A stretch of 64,000 nt of DNA from an uncultured Ruminiclostridium sp. (GCA_934454635.1 CAKSFR010000002.1:124001-188000), one strand, 5' to 3'. Shown: positions 44,908-54,231, counted from the stretch's first letter. The notes: generated from the sequence alone by a model not told the origin. Numbers and translations are program-made.

Positions 44908-47900
44908 ATGGAGTGGACAGAGCAGCAGGAACGTGCGATAAATTTCCGCGGCAGGTCGGCGATAGTGTCGGCTGCGGCGGGAAGCGGCAAGACCGCTGTC
45001 CTTGTCGAGAGGATAATACGCATACTGCGAGATGAGGAAAACCCTGTAAATGCGGACGAGATAGTTGTTGCGACATTTACCGAAAAAGCGGCGGGAGAGC
45101 TTAAAACGCGCCTTAACAGCGCGCTCTCCGAAGCGATAGAAGCCGCGCCCGATAACGAATATCTGAAAGCGCAGCTTCTGCGGCTCGAGGACGCGAGCAT
45201 TTCCACGATAAGCGCGTTTTGTCTTGACATTCTGCGCAGAAACAGCGCCGCGCTTGAAATATCCCCCGATTTCTCTGTGCTTGACGAGGCGGAGGGAAAG
45301 CTGATTTTCGCCAAGTCGCTCGACGAAGCGCTTGAAAAGTTCTACGCCGAAGCGCCCGAAGAGGAGAAGAAGCTTATCTACGGTTGGTACGGCGGAGAAA
45401 ACGACAGCCGTCTTTGCGAGCTTTTGAAAATGCTGTATGAATTTTCAAAAAATCTGCCTGATTCAAAGAAATCGTTCGGCGGTTGGCTGAAGGCTTATGA
45501 AAATCCGTCAAAAATTTCGCGCCGCCTTTTGAACGGCTTTATTTCGTCGCAGATCGAACCGTATCGCAGGCTGATAAAAGAAACGATAATGAATTTGGCG
45601 GAATCGTCCGAGGAAAAGGAGCAGGAGTTTGCTGCGGCGTGGACGGAATTTGCCGAGCCGTTTCTTCAGATCGAAAATTTTGCCGAAGCGCGTGAACTTA
45701 TGACGGGGGTTCTGAAGCAGAAGATTCCCGCAGTTCCGCGAAAAACAAAAGCTTTTGATAATACAGCGCTTAAAGAGCGCGCCGAACAGCTCAAGGACTG
45801 CTGGCAGAAGTGTACGTCTGCGGCAGGTCTGATTTCGCGCATGAGCGCAGATTATAAGGAATGCGCGCCTGTCCTGAAAATACTTTTAAGGCTGACCGAG
45901 GAGCTTGACCGTGAATTTTCACGGCGCAAACGTCTGAAAAATGTTGTCGATTTTTCGGACATCGAGCTTATGACACTCGAGCTGCTGCGCGATGAGAGCA
46001 TGGCTCGGCAGCTCAGGCAAAATATCGCAATGATAATCGTTGATGAGTTTCAGGACAGCAACGAGATACAGTATGAAATATTCCGCAGGCTTTCACACAA
46101 TGAAGAAAATCTGTTTTTCGTAGGCGATGCAAAGCAGTCGATATACCGTTTTCGCGGCGCTGATCCGCGCGTTTTTGTGCGCCTGCTTGATGATGAAAAA
46201 TATGAAAAAATTCTTCTTAACCGCAATTTCAGAAGCTCCGCTCCCGTAATTGAATCGGTAAACGCCATATTTGAGGGAAATATGACACGCGAACTCGGAG
46301 GAATAAACTACGGCAGAGCGCAGATGCTTATTCAGGGGGCAAGCTATGACGCCGACGAGCGAAACCGAACCGAGCTTATACAGCTTTACGGCGGCGATGC
46401 AGAGGACTCCCGCAGGCGAGAGGCGGCTTATATCGCCGACCGCATACGCAGTATGGTTGACGAGGGATTTCCCGTCACCGAAAAGGGAGTAAAGCGCCCG
46501 TGCAGATACGGAGATTTTGCAATACTTATGGGGAAATACTCCGCGAACGCCTATATTTATAAGAACGCGCTTGCGCGTGCGGGGATACCGTTTGAAGCAA
46601 AGGACGAGAGCGGCTATACGGATTTTTCCGAGGTGAAATTTATGATGTCGCTTCTGCGAGTCATTGACAACCCTTACCGCGACATTGATTTGGCGGCGGT
46701 GCTTACTCTGCCGCCGTACAGCTTTACCGCGCAGGAGCTTGCCGAAACAAAGCTCGGCGGCGGCGACGCCAAATACGGAAGTATGTATTCGGGGCTTTGC
46801 AAATATGCGGAGAGCGACGAAAAGGCCGGGGCGTTTCTGGACGAGCTTGAAGAATTGCGTGAATTTGCGCGGGAGCAGTCGGCGGAAGAGCTGGTGCGGA
46901 AGATTTACGACGAAAGTCCGTTTATCGAAGCTATGCGGGCGATGCCCGACGGCGAAAAGCGCGACGCAAACCTCAAGCTGATGATAGGATACGCCCGCAG
47001 GTTCACGGAAAGCGCGGGAAGAAGCCTTTACGATTTTCTGAATTATATGTCGCGCGCCGAGCGTGAACAGGTTCGTCTTTCTCAGGCTAAAAGCGCGGAA
47101 ACGTCGGCGCAGTCGGTAAAGCTGATGACAATTCACGGCTCAAAGGGGCTTGAATTTCCGATATGCATTGTCGCGAATCTTTCATCCGTACACCGCAGCC
47201 GTGATAACCCGTATATGGCGCTTGAAGCCTGCCTGGGGATAGGCATGAAGATAATTGACCGCGAAAAAAAGCTGATAATAAATACATTCGGAATGCAGGC
47301 GATCGCTCAGTCAAATTATGAACAGGAACTAAGCGAGGAAATGCGGCTTCTGTATGTTGCCGCCACGCGCGCAAAGGAGAAGCTCATCTTCACTGCGCCG
47401 ATACCGCAGAAGCAGAGCGGTACGGACGTTCACTTAAAATGGCTGCTGAACAGCAACGCCGTTCGCAGCGGAATAATCCGCACCGAGAAAATTCTTTTTT
47501 ACACCGAAAAAAAGCGCGGGGAAACGGCAGCAGCCGAAAGAGAAGCCGCGCCCCTTAAGCCGTTTGAACCGTATGCATATTTGCGCTGTTCGCAGATACC
47601 CGCTAAGGTGACCGCAACTCAGGTCGGGGTAAAAAGCGTGGACGATTTCTCGGAATTTGTCGATAAGGTTGACAGATTTTTGCGCTCGCCAACATTTATA
47701 AAGGACGATTCGCCGCGCAAGCTCACGGGTAAGAAAAAAGGCGACGCATATCATAAGGCGATGGAGCTGTTGGATTTCTCGGGAACCGCCGCGCAGCTTG
47801 ATGACCTGTTTTTGCGCGGAAAACTGACCGAGGCGGAGCGGCAATGCATAAGCGGCGACGAAGTTTCCGCCTTTCTTGAAAGCGGACTTTGCGCGCGCCT

Positions 47901-48207
47901 CCGTTCCTCGCCCGAAATTCACCGTGAATATCCGATTTTCTGTGAATATGACCCCGGAGGGCTGCCCGAGGGCGACGAAAAACCGTTTATACAGGGCATT
48001 GCCGACCTTTGGTTTATAGAGGACGGCAAGATAGTGCTTGTCGATTACAAGACCAACTCAAACACGACGCCGGACAAGCTTCGCGAGGAATATGAGGGGC
48101 AGCTCGGCGTGTACAAATATGCGCTTGAGCAGATGACAGGGCTAAGCGTAAAGGAATGCCTGCTGTACTCATTCTCGCTGAAAGCGGCTGTGCCGGTCGG
48201 CTGCTGA
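44908..48207 (+). CDS. addA: ATP-dependent helicase/nuclease subunit A
   Basis: 1099 residues. UvrD/Rep-type helicase with AAAGSGKT (23-29), DEFQDSN (Walker B), QSIYRFRGADP and MTIHGSKGLEFP, followed by a C-terminal nuclease domain with LVDYKTNS. It supplies the 3'-5' helicase motor and one nuclease of AddAB. AGAAAGGAG lies 6 nt before the ATG at 44908; the open frame extends back into the repeat and was trimmed. It ends 195 bp before cimA, that gap again holding a cloverleaf. Confidence 0.96.
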   Translation: MEWTEQQERAINFRGRSAIVSAAAGSGKTAVLVERIIRILRDEENPVNADEIVVATFTEKAAGELKTRLNSALSEAIEAAPDNEYLKAQLLRLEDASISTISAFCLDILRRNSAALEISPDFSVLDEAEGKLIFAKSLDEALEKFYAEAPEEEKKLIYGWYGGENDSRLCELLKMLYEFSKNLPDSKKSFGGWLKAYENPSKISRRLLNGFISSQIEPYRRLIKETIMNLAESSEEKEQEFAAAWTEFAEPFLQIENFAEARELMTGVLKQKIPAVPRKTKAFDNTALKERAEQLKDCWQKCTSAAGLISRMSADYKECAPVLKILLRLTEELDREFSRRKRLKNVVDFSDIELMTLELLRDESMARQLRQNIAMIIVDEFQDSNEIQYEIFRRLSHNEENLFFVGDAKQSIYRFRGADPRVFVRLLDDEKYEKILLNRNFRSSAPVIESVNAIFEGNMTRELGGINYGRAQMLIQGASYDADERNRTELIQLYGGDAEDSRRREAAYIADRIRSMVDEGFPVTEKGVKRPCRYGDFAILMGKYSANAYIYKNALARAGIPFEAKDESGYTDFSEVKFMMSLLRVIDNPYRDIDLAAVLTLPPYSFTAQELAETKLGGGDAKYGSMYSGLCKYAESDEKAGAFLDELEELREFAREQSAEELVRKIYDESPFIEAMRAMPDGEKRDANLKLMIGYARRFTESAGRSLYDFLNYMSRAEREQVRLSQAKSAETSAQSVKLMTIHGSKGLEFPICIVANLSSVHRSRDNPYMALEACLGIGMKIIDREKKLIINTFGMQAIAQSNYEQELSEEMRLLYVAATRAKEKLIFTAPIPQKQSGTDVHLKWLLNSNAVRSGIIRTEKILFYTEKKRGETAAAEREAAPLKPFEPYAYLRCSQIPAKVTATQVGVKSVDDFSEFVDKVDRFLRSPTFIKDDSPRKLTGKKKGDAYHKAMELLDFSGTAAQLDDLFLRGKLTEAERQCISGDEVSAFLESGLCARLRSSPEIHREYPIFCEYDPGGLPEGDEKPFIQGIADLWFIEDGKIVLVDYKTNSNTTPDKLREEYEGQLGVYKYALEQMTGLSVKECLLYSFSLKAAVPVGC

Positions 48208-48235
48208 GCGGGCAGGAAAGCGAAATCGGCGGGGC

Positions 48236-48331
48236 GGCGGGCGCAGGCCGCCTGTGGGCTTCGCCCACAGGCGCGCGGAGCGAAGCTCCGCGGGTTCGCG
48301 CGGCTTTGCCGCGCGAACGCCTGCGCCCGCC
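48236..48331. repeat. Cloverleaf palindromic element 9
   Basis: One of the clearest copies. The perfect 13-bp outer stem GGCGGGCGCAGGC/GCCTGCGCCCGCC encloses three hairpins: CCTGTGGGC with loop TTC, CGCGGAGC with loop GAA and GTTCGCGCGGC with loop TTT. It lies between addA and cimA. Confidence 0.9.
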
Positions 48332-48402
48332 GCGCGCCGAAAGCACGGGGTTCGCGGGTGTGAAGCTGCGGGGAGAAGCGTCCCCGGAAAGGAAGCTGTG
48401 TA

Positions 48403-49992
48403 ATGAGAATTGAACTGTTTGATTCAACCCTGCGCGACGGCGCACAGGGCGAGGGAATCAGCTTTTCCGTTGAGGATAAGCTGAAAATCGCGAAAAGTCT
48501 GGACGATTTCGGAGTGTCATATATCGAGGCGGGAAATCCGTTCTCAAATCCGAAGGATCTTGAATTTTTCAGAAGGGCGGCGAAAGAGTGCTTTGTGACG
48601 TCTAGGCTCTGCGCTTTCGGTTCGACAAAGCGAAAGGGCGTGCGCGCGGACGAGGACGAGGGGCTTGCCGCGCTTCTTTCGGCGGGGACAAAGTATGTTT
48701 CGGTGTTCGGAAAGGCGTGGGATATGCACGTTGACTGCATTCTCGGCGTTTCACTTGAGGAAAATCTGCGCATGATAAGCGAAACGATAGCCTTTTTGAG
48801 TTCAAAGGGAAGAAGCGTGATATTTGACGCGGAACATTTTTTTGACGGGTACCGCGCAAATCCCGAATATGCGCTTGAAGTGCTTCGCACGGCGCAGGCG
48901 GCGGGCGCGGATTCCGTCTGTCTTTGTGACACCAACGGCGGAACTTTTCCTGATGAAATATCAAAGACCGTAAAGGCGGTAAAAAAGACAATTTCCATAC
49001 AGGTCGGCATACACTGCCACAACGACAACGGCTGCGCGGCGGCGGGAACGGTCGCTGCGGTACGCGCAGGCGCTTCGCAGGTTCAGGGAACATTTATAGG
49101 CATAGGCGAACGCTGCGGAAATGCCAATCTTTCGACGGCTGCGGCGAATTTGCAGCTAAAGCTCGGCTATGAAATTGTCAAGCCGCAGAAAATGGAGCTG
49201 CTGACTAAAACGGCGCACTTCATAAGCGAGGTCGCAAATGTGCGTTTGCAGCGCTCAATGCCGTATGTAGGCGATTCCGCGTTTGCGCACAAGGGCGGAA
49301 TGCACGCGGACGGAGTTGCGAAAAACCCGAAAACGTTTGAGCATATCCCGCCCGAACTCGTCGGAAACCGCAGAAGCTTCCTTTTAAGCGAGGTTTCGGG
49401 ACGTTCGGCAGTGCTGCCGCGCTTGAAAGCGTTCGACGAAACGCTTGAGAAGAACAGCGCCGAAACGGTTCATATTCTCGAAAAGCTGAAAGAACTTGAA
49501 TGCTCGGGCTTTCAGTTCGAGGCGGCGCAGGCGAGTTTTGAACTGCTTGTGCTGAAAGAACTGGGGAGATTTACGCCGCATTTTGAAATTGACCATTATA
49601 AGATAATTTCTTCGATGGACAGCTTCGGCAAGCATCACAGCTACACGGGAAAGGCGAACGCGGTCGTAAAGGTGCGCGTCGGCGAACGCACGGAGATAAC
49701 CGCAGACGAGGGCGACGGTCCGGTAAACGCAATTGACCGCGCGCTGCGAAAGGCACTCGAGGTTTTCTATCCCGAGCTGAAAAAAATGCACCTTATAGAC
49801 TATAAGGTACGCGTTATTTCGTCGGGTGAAAGCACAGCTTCGGTCACGCGCGTTCTTATCGAAAGCACGGACGGCGAAAGCACATGGACGACCGTCGGGG
49901 CTTCAAAGGATATAATCAATGCCAGCCTTTTGGCGCTGATTGACTCCATCGAATATCTGCTTAAAGGCGTACCATCAAAAATCAATGTGTGA
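48403..49992 (+). CDS. cimA: (R)-citramalate synthase
   Basis: 529 residues, DRE-TIM metallolyase family. DSTLRDGAQGEG is the catalytic N-terminal block; GIHCHNDNGCAAAGT supplies metal ligands, and a LeuA-type allosteric domain fills the C-terminal ~130 residues. Length and the FDSTLRDGAQ start favour CimA (acetyl-CoA + pyruvate, threonine-independent isoleucine synthesis) over 2-isopropylmalate synthase. AlphaIPMS or homocitrate synthase remain possible without biochemistry. GGAAAGG lies ~10 nt before the ATG. No leu or ilv genes adjoin. Confidence 0.9.
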   Translation: MRIELFDSTLRDGAQGEGISFSVEDKLKIAKSLDDFGVSYIEAGNPFSNPKDLEFFRRAAKECFVTSRLCAFGSTKRKGVRADEDEGLAALLSAGTKYVSVFGKAWDMHVDCILGVSLEENLRMISETIAFLSSKGRSVIFDAEHFFDGYRANPEYALEVLRTAQAAGADSVCLCDTNGGTFPDEISKTVKAVKKTISIQVGIHCHNDNGCAAAGTVAAVRAGASQVQGTFIGIGERCGNANLSTAAANLQLKLGYEIVKPQKMELLTKTAHFISEVANVRLQRSMPYVGDSAFAHKGGMHADGVAKNPKTFEHIPPELVGNRRSFLLSEVSGRSAVLPRLKAFDETLEKNSAETVHILEKLKELECSGFQFEAAQASFELLVLKELGRFTPHFEIDHYKIISSMDSFGKHHSYTGKANAVVKVRVGERTEITADEGDGPVNAIDRALRKALEVFYPELKKMHLIDYKVRVISSGESTASVTRVLIESTDGESTWTTVGASKDIINASLLALIDSIEYLLKGVPSKINV

Positions 49993-50042
49993 TTTTGTAG
50001 AAAATGTCCAAAAAAATAATTCAAATTACGGCAATTTACCGC

Positions 50043-50071
50043 TTGAAAACCTTTACAGCATATGGTATAAT
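50043..50071 (+). promoter_or_regulatory. Promoter of the SPDTG surface-protein gene
   Basis: TTGAAA (50043-50048), exact 17-bp spacer, TATAAT (50066-50071). Confidence 0.75.
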
Positions 50072-50128
50072 GCAATTGTATACATTAAGCGCCGGGAATT
50101 TCCGGCAAAAAATACTGGAGGTATTACT

Positions 50129-50944
50129 ATGAAGATCAGAACTATCGCCGGTGCGGTTATTGCAACGGCAGCCGCAGCAGCGCTCACTATCGGCGCGGCA
50201 GCAGAATCCTACAACGCATACATCGGTTTCCAGACCACTCCTTACTCTTTCAGAAACAAGCCTACTGAGCCTACCTACGGCATTGCTACGGACTATTTCA
50301 ACAGCGTAATCGTATGGGGCGGCAACGATCCCGAAACCTTCCCCGAATATGAAGACAACTTCGACTATGACATTTCCGGCTATGTACTCCCCGCAACATT
50401 CACAGACGCGGTTATCGACAAGGATGGTACATATACTGTTTCCGTTGACGGTTTCGACTGGGCTCTTGACGGCGCTTCCTCTTTCAACCTCCTCTTCGTT
50501 GCAACAGATATTCCTTCTGACGCAGGCGTTACGATCACAGACGCTTCTATCATTGTTGACGGCGAAGTAGCTGAAACAGTTGCTGAACCTATGGTTGATC
50601 CCGACGATGAAAAGGCAGGCACATTAGGTATTCTTTTCGCTAACATCTGGAACACCGACCTTGAATCCTACAAGGGCGCATACCCCACAAAGTCTCTCGC
50701 AATCCAGTTCACAGTAAACGGTCTTGGCGCTGCTGACGCAGAAGCTCCTGCCGATGAGGCTCCCGTTGTTGATGAAACACCCGCTGACACAACAGTTGAT
50801 GCAGCTCCCGCTGCAGGCGATGTTGCCGCTGCTACCGATTCATCCAAGGGTTCTCCCGACACAGGCATTGAAAGCGTAGCTGCTATCGGCGGTCTTGCAA
50901 TCCTTGCAGGCGCTGCAATCGCATTCACCAGAAAAAGAAAGTAA
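50129..50944 (+). CDS. Secreted wall-anchored protein with SPDTG sorting signal
   Basis: 271 residues, unknown function. Signal peptide ~1-26 (basic start, Ala-rich core, GAAAES cleavage). The mature domain (~27-205) is rich in Asp/Thr/Tyr and beta-like, with no recognised family. An Ala/Asp/Pro/Thr linker (~206-240) follows, then SPDTG, a hydrophobic helix and KRK. This tripartite end is a sortase signal of the LPXTG class. GGAGG lies before the ATG. It is flanked by a strong promoter and terminator, and its codon use looks more uniform than that of its neighbours, which suggests high expression. Confidence 0.85.
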   Translation: MKIRTIAGAVIATAAAAALTIGAAAESYNAYIGFQTTPYSFRNKPTEPTYGIATDYFNSVIVWGGNDPETFPEYEDNFDYDISGYVLPATFTDAVIDKDGTYTVSVDGFDWALDGASSFNLLFVATDIPSDAGVTITDASIIVDGEVAETVAEPMVDPDDEKAGTLGILFANIWNTDLESYKGAYPTKSLAIQFTVNGLGAADAEAPADEAPVVDETPADTTVDAAPAAGDVAAATDSSKGSPDTGIESVAAIGGLAILAGAAIAFTRKRK

Positions 50945-50961
50945 GCAATCGCTTAAATAAT

Positions 50962-50994
50962 ACAAAAGAGCTTGTCGCATGGCAGGCTCTTTTG
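50962..50994 (+). terminator. Terminator of the surface-protein gene
   Basis: A 13-bp stem ACAAAAGAGCTTG/CAGGCTCTTTTGT with one wobble, followed by TTTTG. Confidence 0.85.
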
Positions 50995-51011
50995 TTTTTG
51001 CTGAGGTGTGG

Positions 51012-51100
51012 GCGCACGCCCGTATTTCAGCGAAGCTGAAATACGGGCGGCGGCAAAGCCGCCGCTTACAGCGCTCACGAAGTGAGCGCTGCGCGTGCGC
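51012..51100. repeat. Cloverleaf palindromic element 10a
   Basis: Outer stem GCGCACGC/GCGTGCGC (8 bp). Hairpins: CCCGTATTTCAGC with loop GAA, CGGCGGC with loop AAA and AGCGCTCAC with loop GAA, all perfect. Confidence 0.85.
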
Positions 51101-51211
51101 ACAGCGTTGCCGAGTCGGTAATGTGAGTTTTGCTGTGACGCGCAGTTGTGCAGGTGTGGGATATTTCGGGGAAACCGAAAGCTGTGTTCGTTGTGCGAAT
51201 CGGCGAGGGAG

Positions 51212-51313
51212 TGCGCGGCGCCCTGCTGCCCGCGAAGCGGGCAGCAGGTATGAGGCGGCGGCGACAGCCGCCGCCTGCCGCATTCGGCGAAGCCGAATGC
51301 GGCGCGCCGCGCA
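51212..51313. repeat. Cloverleaf palindromic element 10b
   Basis: Outer stem TGCGCGGCGC/GCGCCGCGCA (10 bp). Hairpins: CCTGCTGCCCGC with loop GAA, GGCGGCGGC with loop GACA and GCCGCATTCGGC with loop GAA. The last arm is identical to an arm of element 1, but its loop is on the opposite strand (GAA here, TTC there). Confidence 0.85.
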
Positions 51314-51630
51314 GGTGCGTTGGCAGCGCTGTTTGTGTGGAAGGCGGCGTTTAGAAAAGTGCGAAAGAGAAAGGCAAGTTGAAAGCCGCCGTGTGAGTTC
51401 AATCAAAGCGACCGCCTCGTGAAGGAACTCACGCACGGCGGAGAATATCATATTGTACACCTTGTTGCAGCTTTCGTCCCCTCGTCGGCGGTCGCTGCGG
51501 CTTTCAATTTCCCGCAAAAGTTCCGCTCGTGGCAAAACGCCGCTTTCGTTAGGATAGTGCAGCCCTCCTCATGGCGCGATGCTGCTTCGCAGCATCGCGC
51601 CGCCCCCATATAGTACGAACTCGCAGCCCG
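51314..51630. repeat. Internal module of composite repeat, copy B
   Basis: 317 bp, counterpart of 41049-41363. It carries GCGGCGTTTA, GTTGAAAGCCGC, CCTCGTGAAGGAACTCACGC, CCCCTCGTCGGCGG, GCGGCTTTC, AAACGCCGC and AGGATAGTGC in the same order. An extra perfect hairpin (GGCGCGATGCTGC, loop TTC) occupies 51573-51601. No gene seen. Confidence 0.65.
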
Positions 51631-51728
51631 GGCGCGCTCGCCCCGAGCCGCTTTGCGGCTTGGGGCGGCAGCGGCGGCTTCGCCGCCGCTCGCACGTTTT
51701 GGCAAAGCCAAAACGTGCGAAGCGCGCC
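51631..51728. repeat. Cloverleaf palindromic element 11
   Basis: Outer stem GGCGCGCT/AGCGCGCC (8 bp). Hairpins: CCCCGAGCCGC with loop TTT (one wobble), AGCGGCGGC with loop TTC and CGCACGTTTTGGC with loop AAA. Confidence 0.85.
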
Positions 51729-51821
51729 TGCCCTCCCTCTTATGCAAAAAATTCACAAACGCACTTTTATTTCCCCGGAAAATGTGCTATACTATAATAT
51801 AAGAATAGCGTTGGAGGGTTT

Positions 51822-52760
51822 ATGCGAAGCGTTCAGGGAAGTTTTCCGAGTTCAAACGGCACGGGCAGAGTAACTTTTTACGTTTATCTGCCGGACTGTA
51901 AGCCGAAATGTATCGTGCAGATAGCGCATGGAATGTGCGAAAACGCGCTGTTGTACAAGGGTCTGGCAAAATATCTTACCGACAGGGGCTGTATCGTTTG
52001 TGCGAACGATTTTCTCGGTCACGGACGTTCGGTCAGAGGAAGAGATGATATCGGATTTTTTGCGCCGCAGAACGGTTGGCGATGTCTGGTGCGTGATATG
52101 AAAAAGCTTACCGATATTGTTTCGAGGAAGTTTCCGAGCTTGCCGATAGTCCTTATAGGACACAGCATGGGAAGCTTTGCCGCGCGCGAATATCTGACGT
52201 GGTACGGCGACGGGCTTGCGGGGTGCGTGCTTGTCGGGACAAGCGACGGCTTTGACGGTCAGAAGCTGCTTGTTGCGTTTGCGGACGCGCTCTGTTTGTA
52301 CAAAAAAGGAAACTACACCATGCACGGGATAATGAAATGCGGGTGTGAGCTTTTTTGCTCAAAAATGAGGTGCAGAGCGAGCGGCTGGGACTGGCTGACG
52401 CGTGACAGAAAGATCCGCGACCTTATGGACAGGCACAGCTTTGACTATACAGCGAGCGCTTACCGCGATATTATTACTTTGCTGGACGTCGTTTCTGCTC
52501 CCGACTGGGTTTACAGCGTTCCGAGGGAGCTGCCGCTGCTGCTTATGAGCGGAATGAACGATGGAGTTGGTGATTGCGGACGCGGCGTGGCTAAATTGTA
52601 CAGGCGGCTTAAAAATGCGGGGCATGAAGATCTGCGTGTTCGGCTTTATGCGGGCGCGCGTCATATGCTGCTGCATGAAATAAACAGAAAAACGGTTTAC
52701 CGCGACCTCTACGACTGGATTACCCGGGTAATAATTCCGAAAAGGCACGAAAGGGAATGA
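51822..52760 (+). CDS. Alpha/beta hydrolase (monoacylglycerol lipase-like)
   Basis: 312 residues, Hydrolase_4 family. Nucleophile elbow GHSMGS, probable acid in GMNDGVGD, His in GARHMLLHE; HGMCEN supplies the oxyanion region and NDFLGHGRS the usual loop. Likely a cytoplasmic lysophospholipase or monoglyceride lipase, but specificity is inferred. GGAGG lies 4 nt before the ATG, and a TATAAT stands at about 51795. rimM starts 4 bp downstream, so it may be co-transcribed with rimM-trmD by position alone. Confidence 0.88.
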   Translation: MRSVQGSFPSSNGTGRVTFYVYLPDCKPKCIVQIAHGMCENALLYKGLAKYLTDRGCIVCANDFLGHGRSVRGRDDIGFFAPQNGWRCLVRDMKKLTDIVSRKFPSLPIVLIGHSMGSFAAREYLTWYGDGLAGCVLVGTSDGFDGQKLLVAFADALCLYKKGNYTMHGIMKCGCELFCSKMRCRASGWDWLTRDRKIRDLMDRHSFDYTASAYRDIITLLDVVSAPDWVYSVPRELPLLLMSGMNDGVGDCGRGVAKLYRRLKNAGHEDLRVRLYAGARHMLLHEINRKTVYRDLYDWITRVIIPKRHERE

Positions 52761-52764
52761 CAAA

Positions 52765-53310
52765 ATGAAAAAACAGTTTCTTGAAATGGGAAAAATTACG
52801 AAGCTTCAGGGGCTAAAGGGTGAAGTCCGTATGCAGTATTACTGTGACAGTCCCGACGTTCTTGGAGAATTTGATACACTTTATCTTGATAAAGGAAAAA
52901 CTGCGGTCGGACTTGAAAATGTTCGCTATTTAAAAAGCGATGTCGCGGTAATAAAGCTCGAGGGGGTCAATACCCCCGAGGAAGCTCAGAAATATATCGG
53001 AAAAACGCTTTATATGAACCGCGAGGACGCCGAGCTTCCCGAAGATGTCTGGTTTATACAGGATATTATCGGGCTTGAGGCTGAGGATATCGACAGCGGA
53101 AAGGTCTACGGAAAAATAGACGAGATATATCAGAACGGCGGCGCTGACGTTTATTCTCTGCGGACTCCCGAGGGGAAGCAGTATATGTTTCCCGCAATCC
53201 CCGAAGTACTTATAAGGACCGATATTGACGGAGGAAAGCTGTATATCCGTCCGCTTCCCAATCTTTTTGAGATCTACGAAAACGAGGGCGACGCGAATGA
53301 TAAGGATTGA
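52765..53310 (+). CDS. rimM: Ribosome maturation factor RimM
   Basis: 181 residues: N-terminal RimM beta barrel (MGKITKLQGLKGEVRM), then a PRC barrel (DIIGLEAED...VLIRTDIDGGKLYIRPLPNLFE). Helps assemble the 30S head around S19. The final codons overlap trmD by 14 bp, the standard rimM-trmD coupling; rpsP, which usually precedes, is absent and replaced by the hydrolase gene. Confidence 0.95.
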   Translation: MKKQFLEMGKITKLQGLKGEVRMQYYCDSPDVLGEFDTLYLDKGKTAVGLENVRYLKSDVAVIKLEGVNTPEEAQKYIGKTLYMNREDAELPEDVWFIQDIIGLEAEDIDSGKVYGKIDEIYQNGGADVYSLRTPEGKQYMFPAIPEVLIRTDIDGGKLYIRPLPNLFEIYENEGDANDKD

Positions 53311-53983
53311 TATTGCCACGCTGTTTCCTGCAATGTGCGAAGCGGTGCTTAGCGAAAGCATAGTCGGCAGAGGCAGAAAGGCGGGGCGTATAGAGATAAA
53401 CTGCCACAACATTCGCGATTACACGCTGGATAAGCATAACCGCGTTGACGACAAGGCGTACGGCGGAGGAACGGGAATGGTTATGCAGGCACAGCCGATA
53501 TACGACTGTGTGCAGGCTATCCGCGAGCAGCTCGGAGAAAATACCGCGCCGCGCCTTATTTATCTTTCTCCGCAGGGCAAAAAGCTTGATCAAGAAAAGG
53601 TAAAGGAGCTTGCCGCAGAGGATAACCTTATTCTTCTTTGCGGACATTACGAGGGCGTTGACCAGCGCGTGCTTGACGAGCTGAATTTTGAGGAAATTTC
53701 GGTCGGGGATTATGTTGTTACAGGCGGCGAACTCCCCGCGCTTATACTTACCGACGCGGTCGCGCGGCTTCAGGACGGGGTTCTTCCGAACGAGGACGCA
53801 TATTCGATCGAAAGTCATTACAACGGTCTGCTTGAGCATCCGCAGTACACAAGACCCGAGGAATGGCGCGGACGGAGAGTGCCGGAAGTACTTATTTCGG
53901 GACATCACGCCAACATAAAAAGGTGGCAGGACGAAATGTCGCTGAAAGTTACAAAGGAAAAGCGCCCGGATATGGTCGAATAG
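53297..53983 (+). CDS. trmD: tRNA (guanine-37-N1)-methyltransferase
   Basis: 228 residues, SPOUT-class knotted methyltransferase. Conserved blocks: YGGGTGMVM, LLCGHYEGVDQR and ISVGDYVVTGGELPA (the SAM knot), and the C-terminal PEVLISGHHANI. Makes m1G37 to prevent frameshifting. The ATG at 53297 lies within the rimM end; the longer frame to 53225 is not needed. Confidence 0.96.
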   Translation: MIRIDIATLFPAMCEAVLSESIVGRGRKAGRIEINCHNIRDYTLDKHNRVDDKAYGGGTGMVMQAQPIYDCVQAIREQLGENTAPRLIYLSPQGKKLDQEKVKELAAEDNLILLCGHYEGVDQRVLDELNFEEISVGDYVVTGGELPALILTDAVARLQDGVLPNEDAYSIESHYNGLLEHPQYTRPEEWRGRRVPEVLISGHHANIKRWQDEMSLKVTKEKRPDMVE

Positions 53984-54052
53984 CCGTCGGCGCAGGCTGT
54001 TGAAAAGTCATTGTTTAACTTGAATATTATGTTGAAAATTATTTGTGCAAAT

Positions 54053-54070
54053 TCAACAACGTTGTTGAAT
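54053..54070. promoter_or_regulatory. Perfect 18-bp palindrome upstream of the HPr gene
   Basis: TTCAACAACGTTGTTGAA, fully symmetric, about 70 bp upstream of the HPr -35 box. GTTGAA recurs three more times nearby. Could be an operator or a weak trmD terminator. Confidence 0.45.
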
Positions 54071-54138
54071 GTTTTTGGGTTCCGTTGAACAAAAACTGAA
54101 AAATATTTCGTTTCGGGGCGAAAAACTGCAAAAATCGG

Positions 54139-54167
54139 TTGACTTAAATCTCCGGAATGGATATACT
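54139..54167 (+). promoter_or_regulatory. HPr gene promoter
   Basis: TTGACT (54139-54144), 17-bp spacer, TATACT (54162-54167). Confidence 0.7.
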
Positions 54168-54231
54168 TACATTGTAGGAACGACGAAGGAAAGTCGTAAA
54201 AAGGGCAACAAAAACAATGGAGGGAAGATCT

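Noticed and set aside
50953..51756. Several overlapping open frames in the 51-kb repeat region
   Set aside because: Same reason: stop-poor GC-rich hairpins; none is conserved between composite copies A and B in the same frame.
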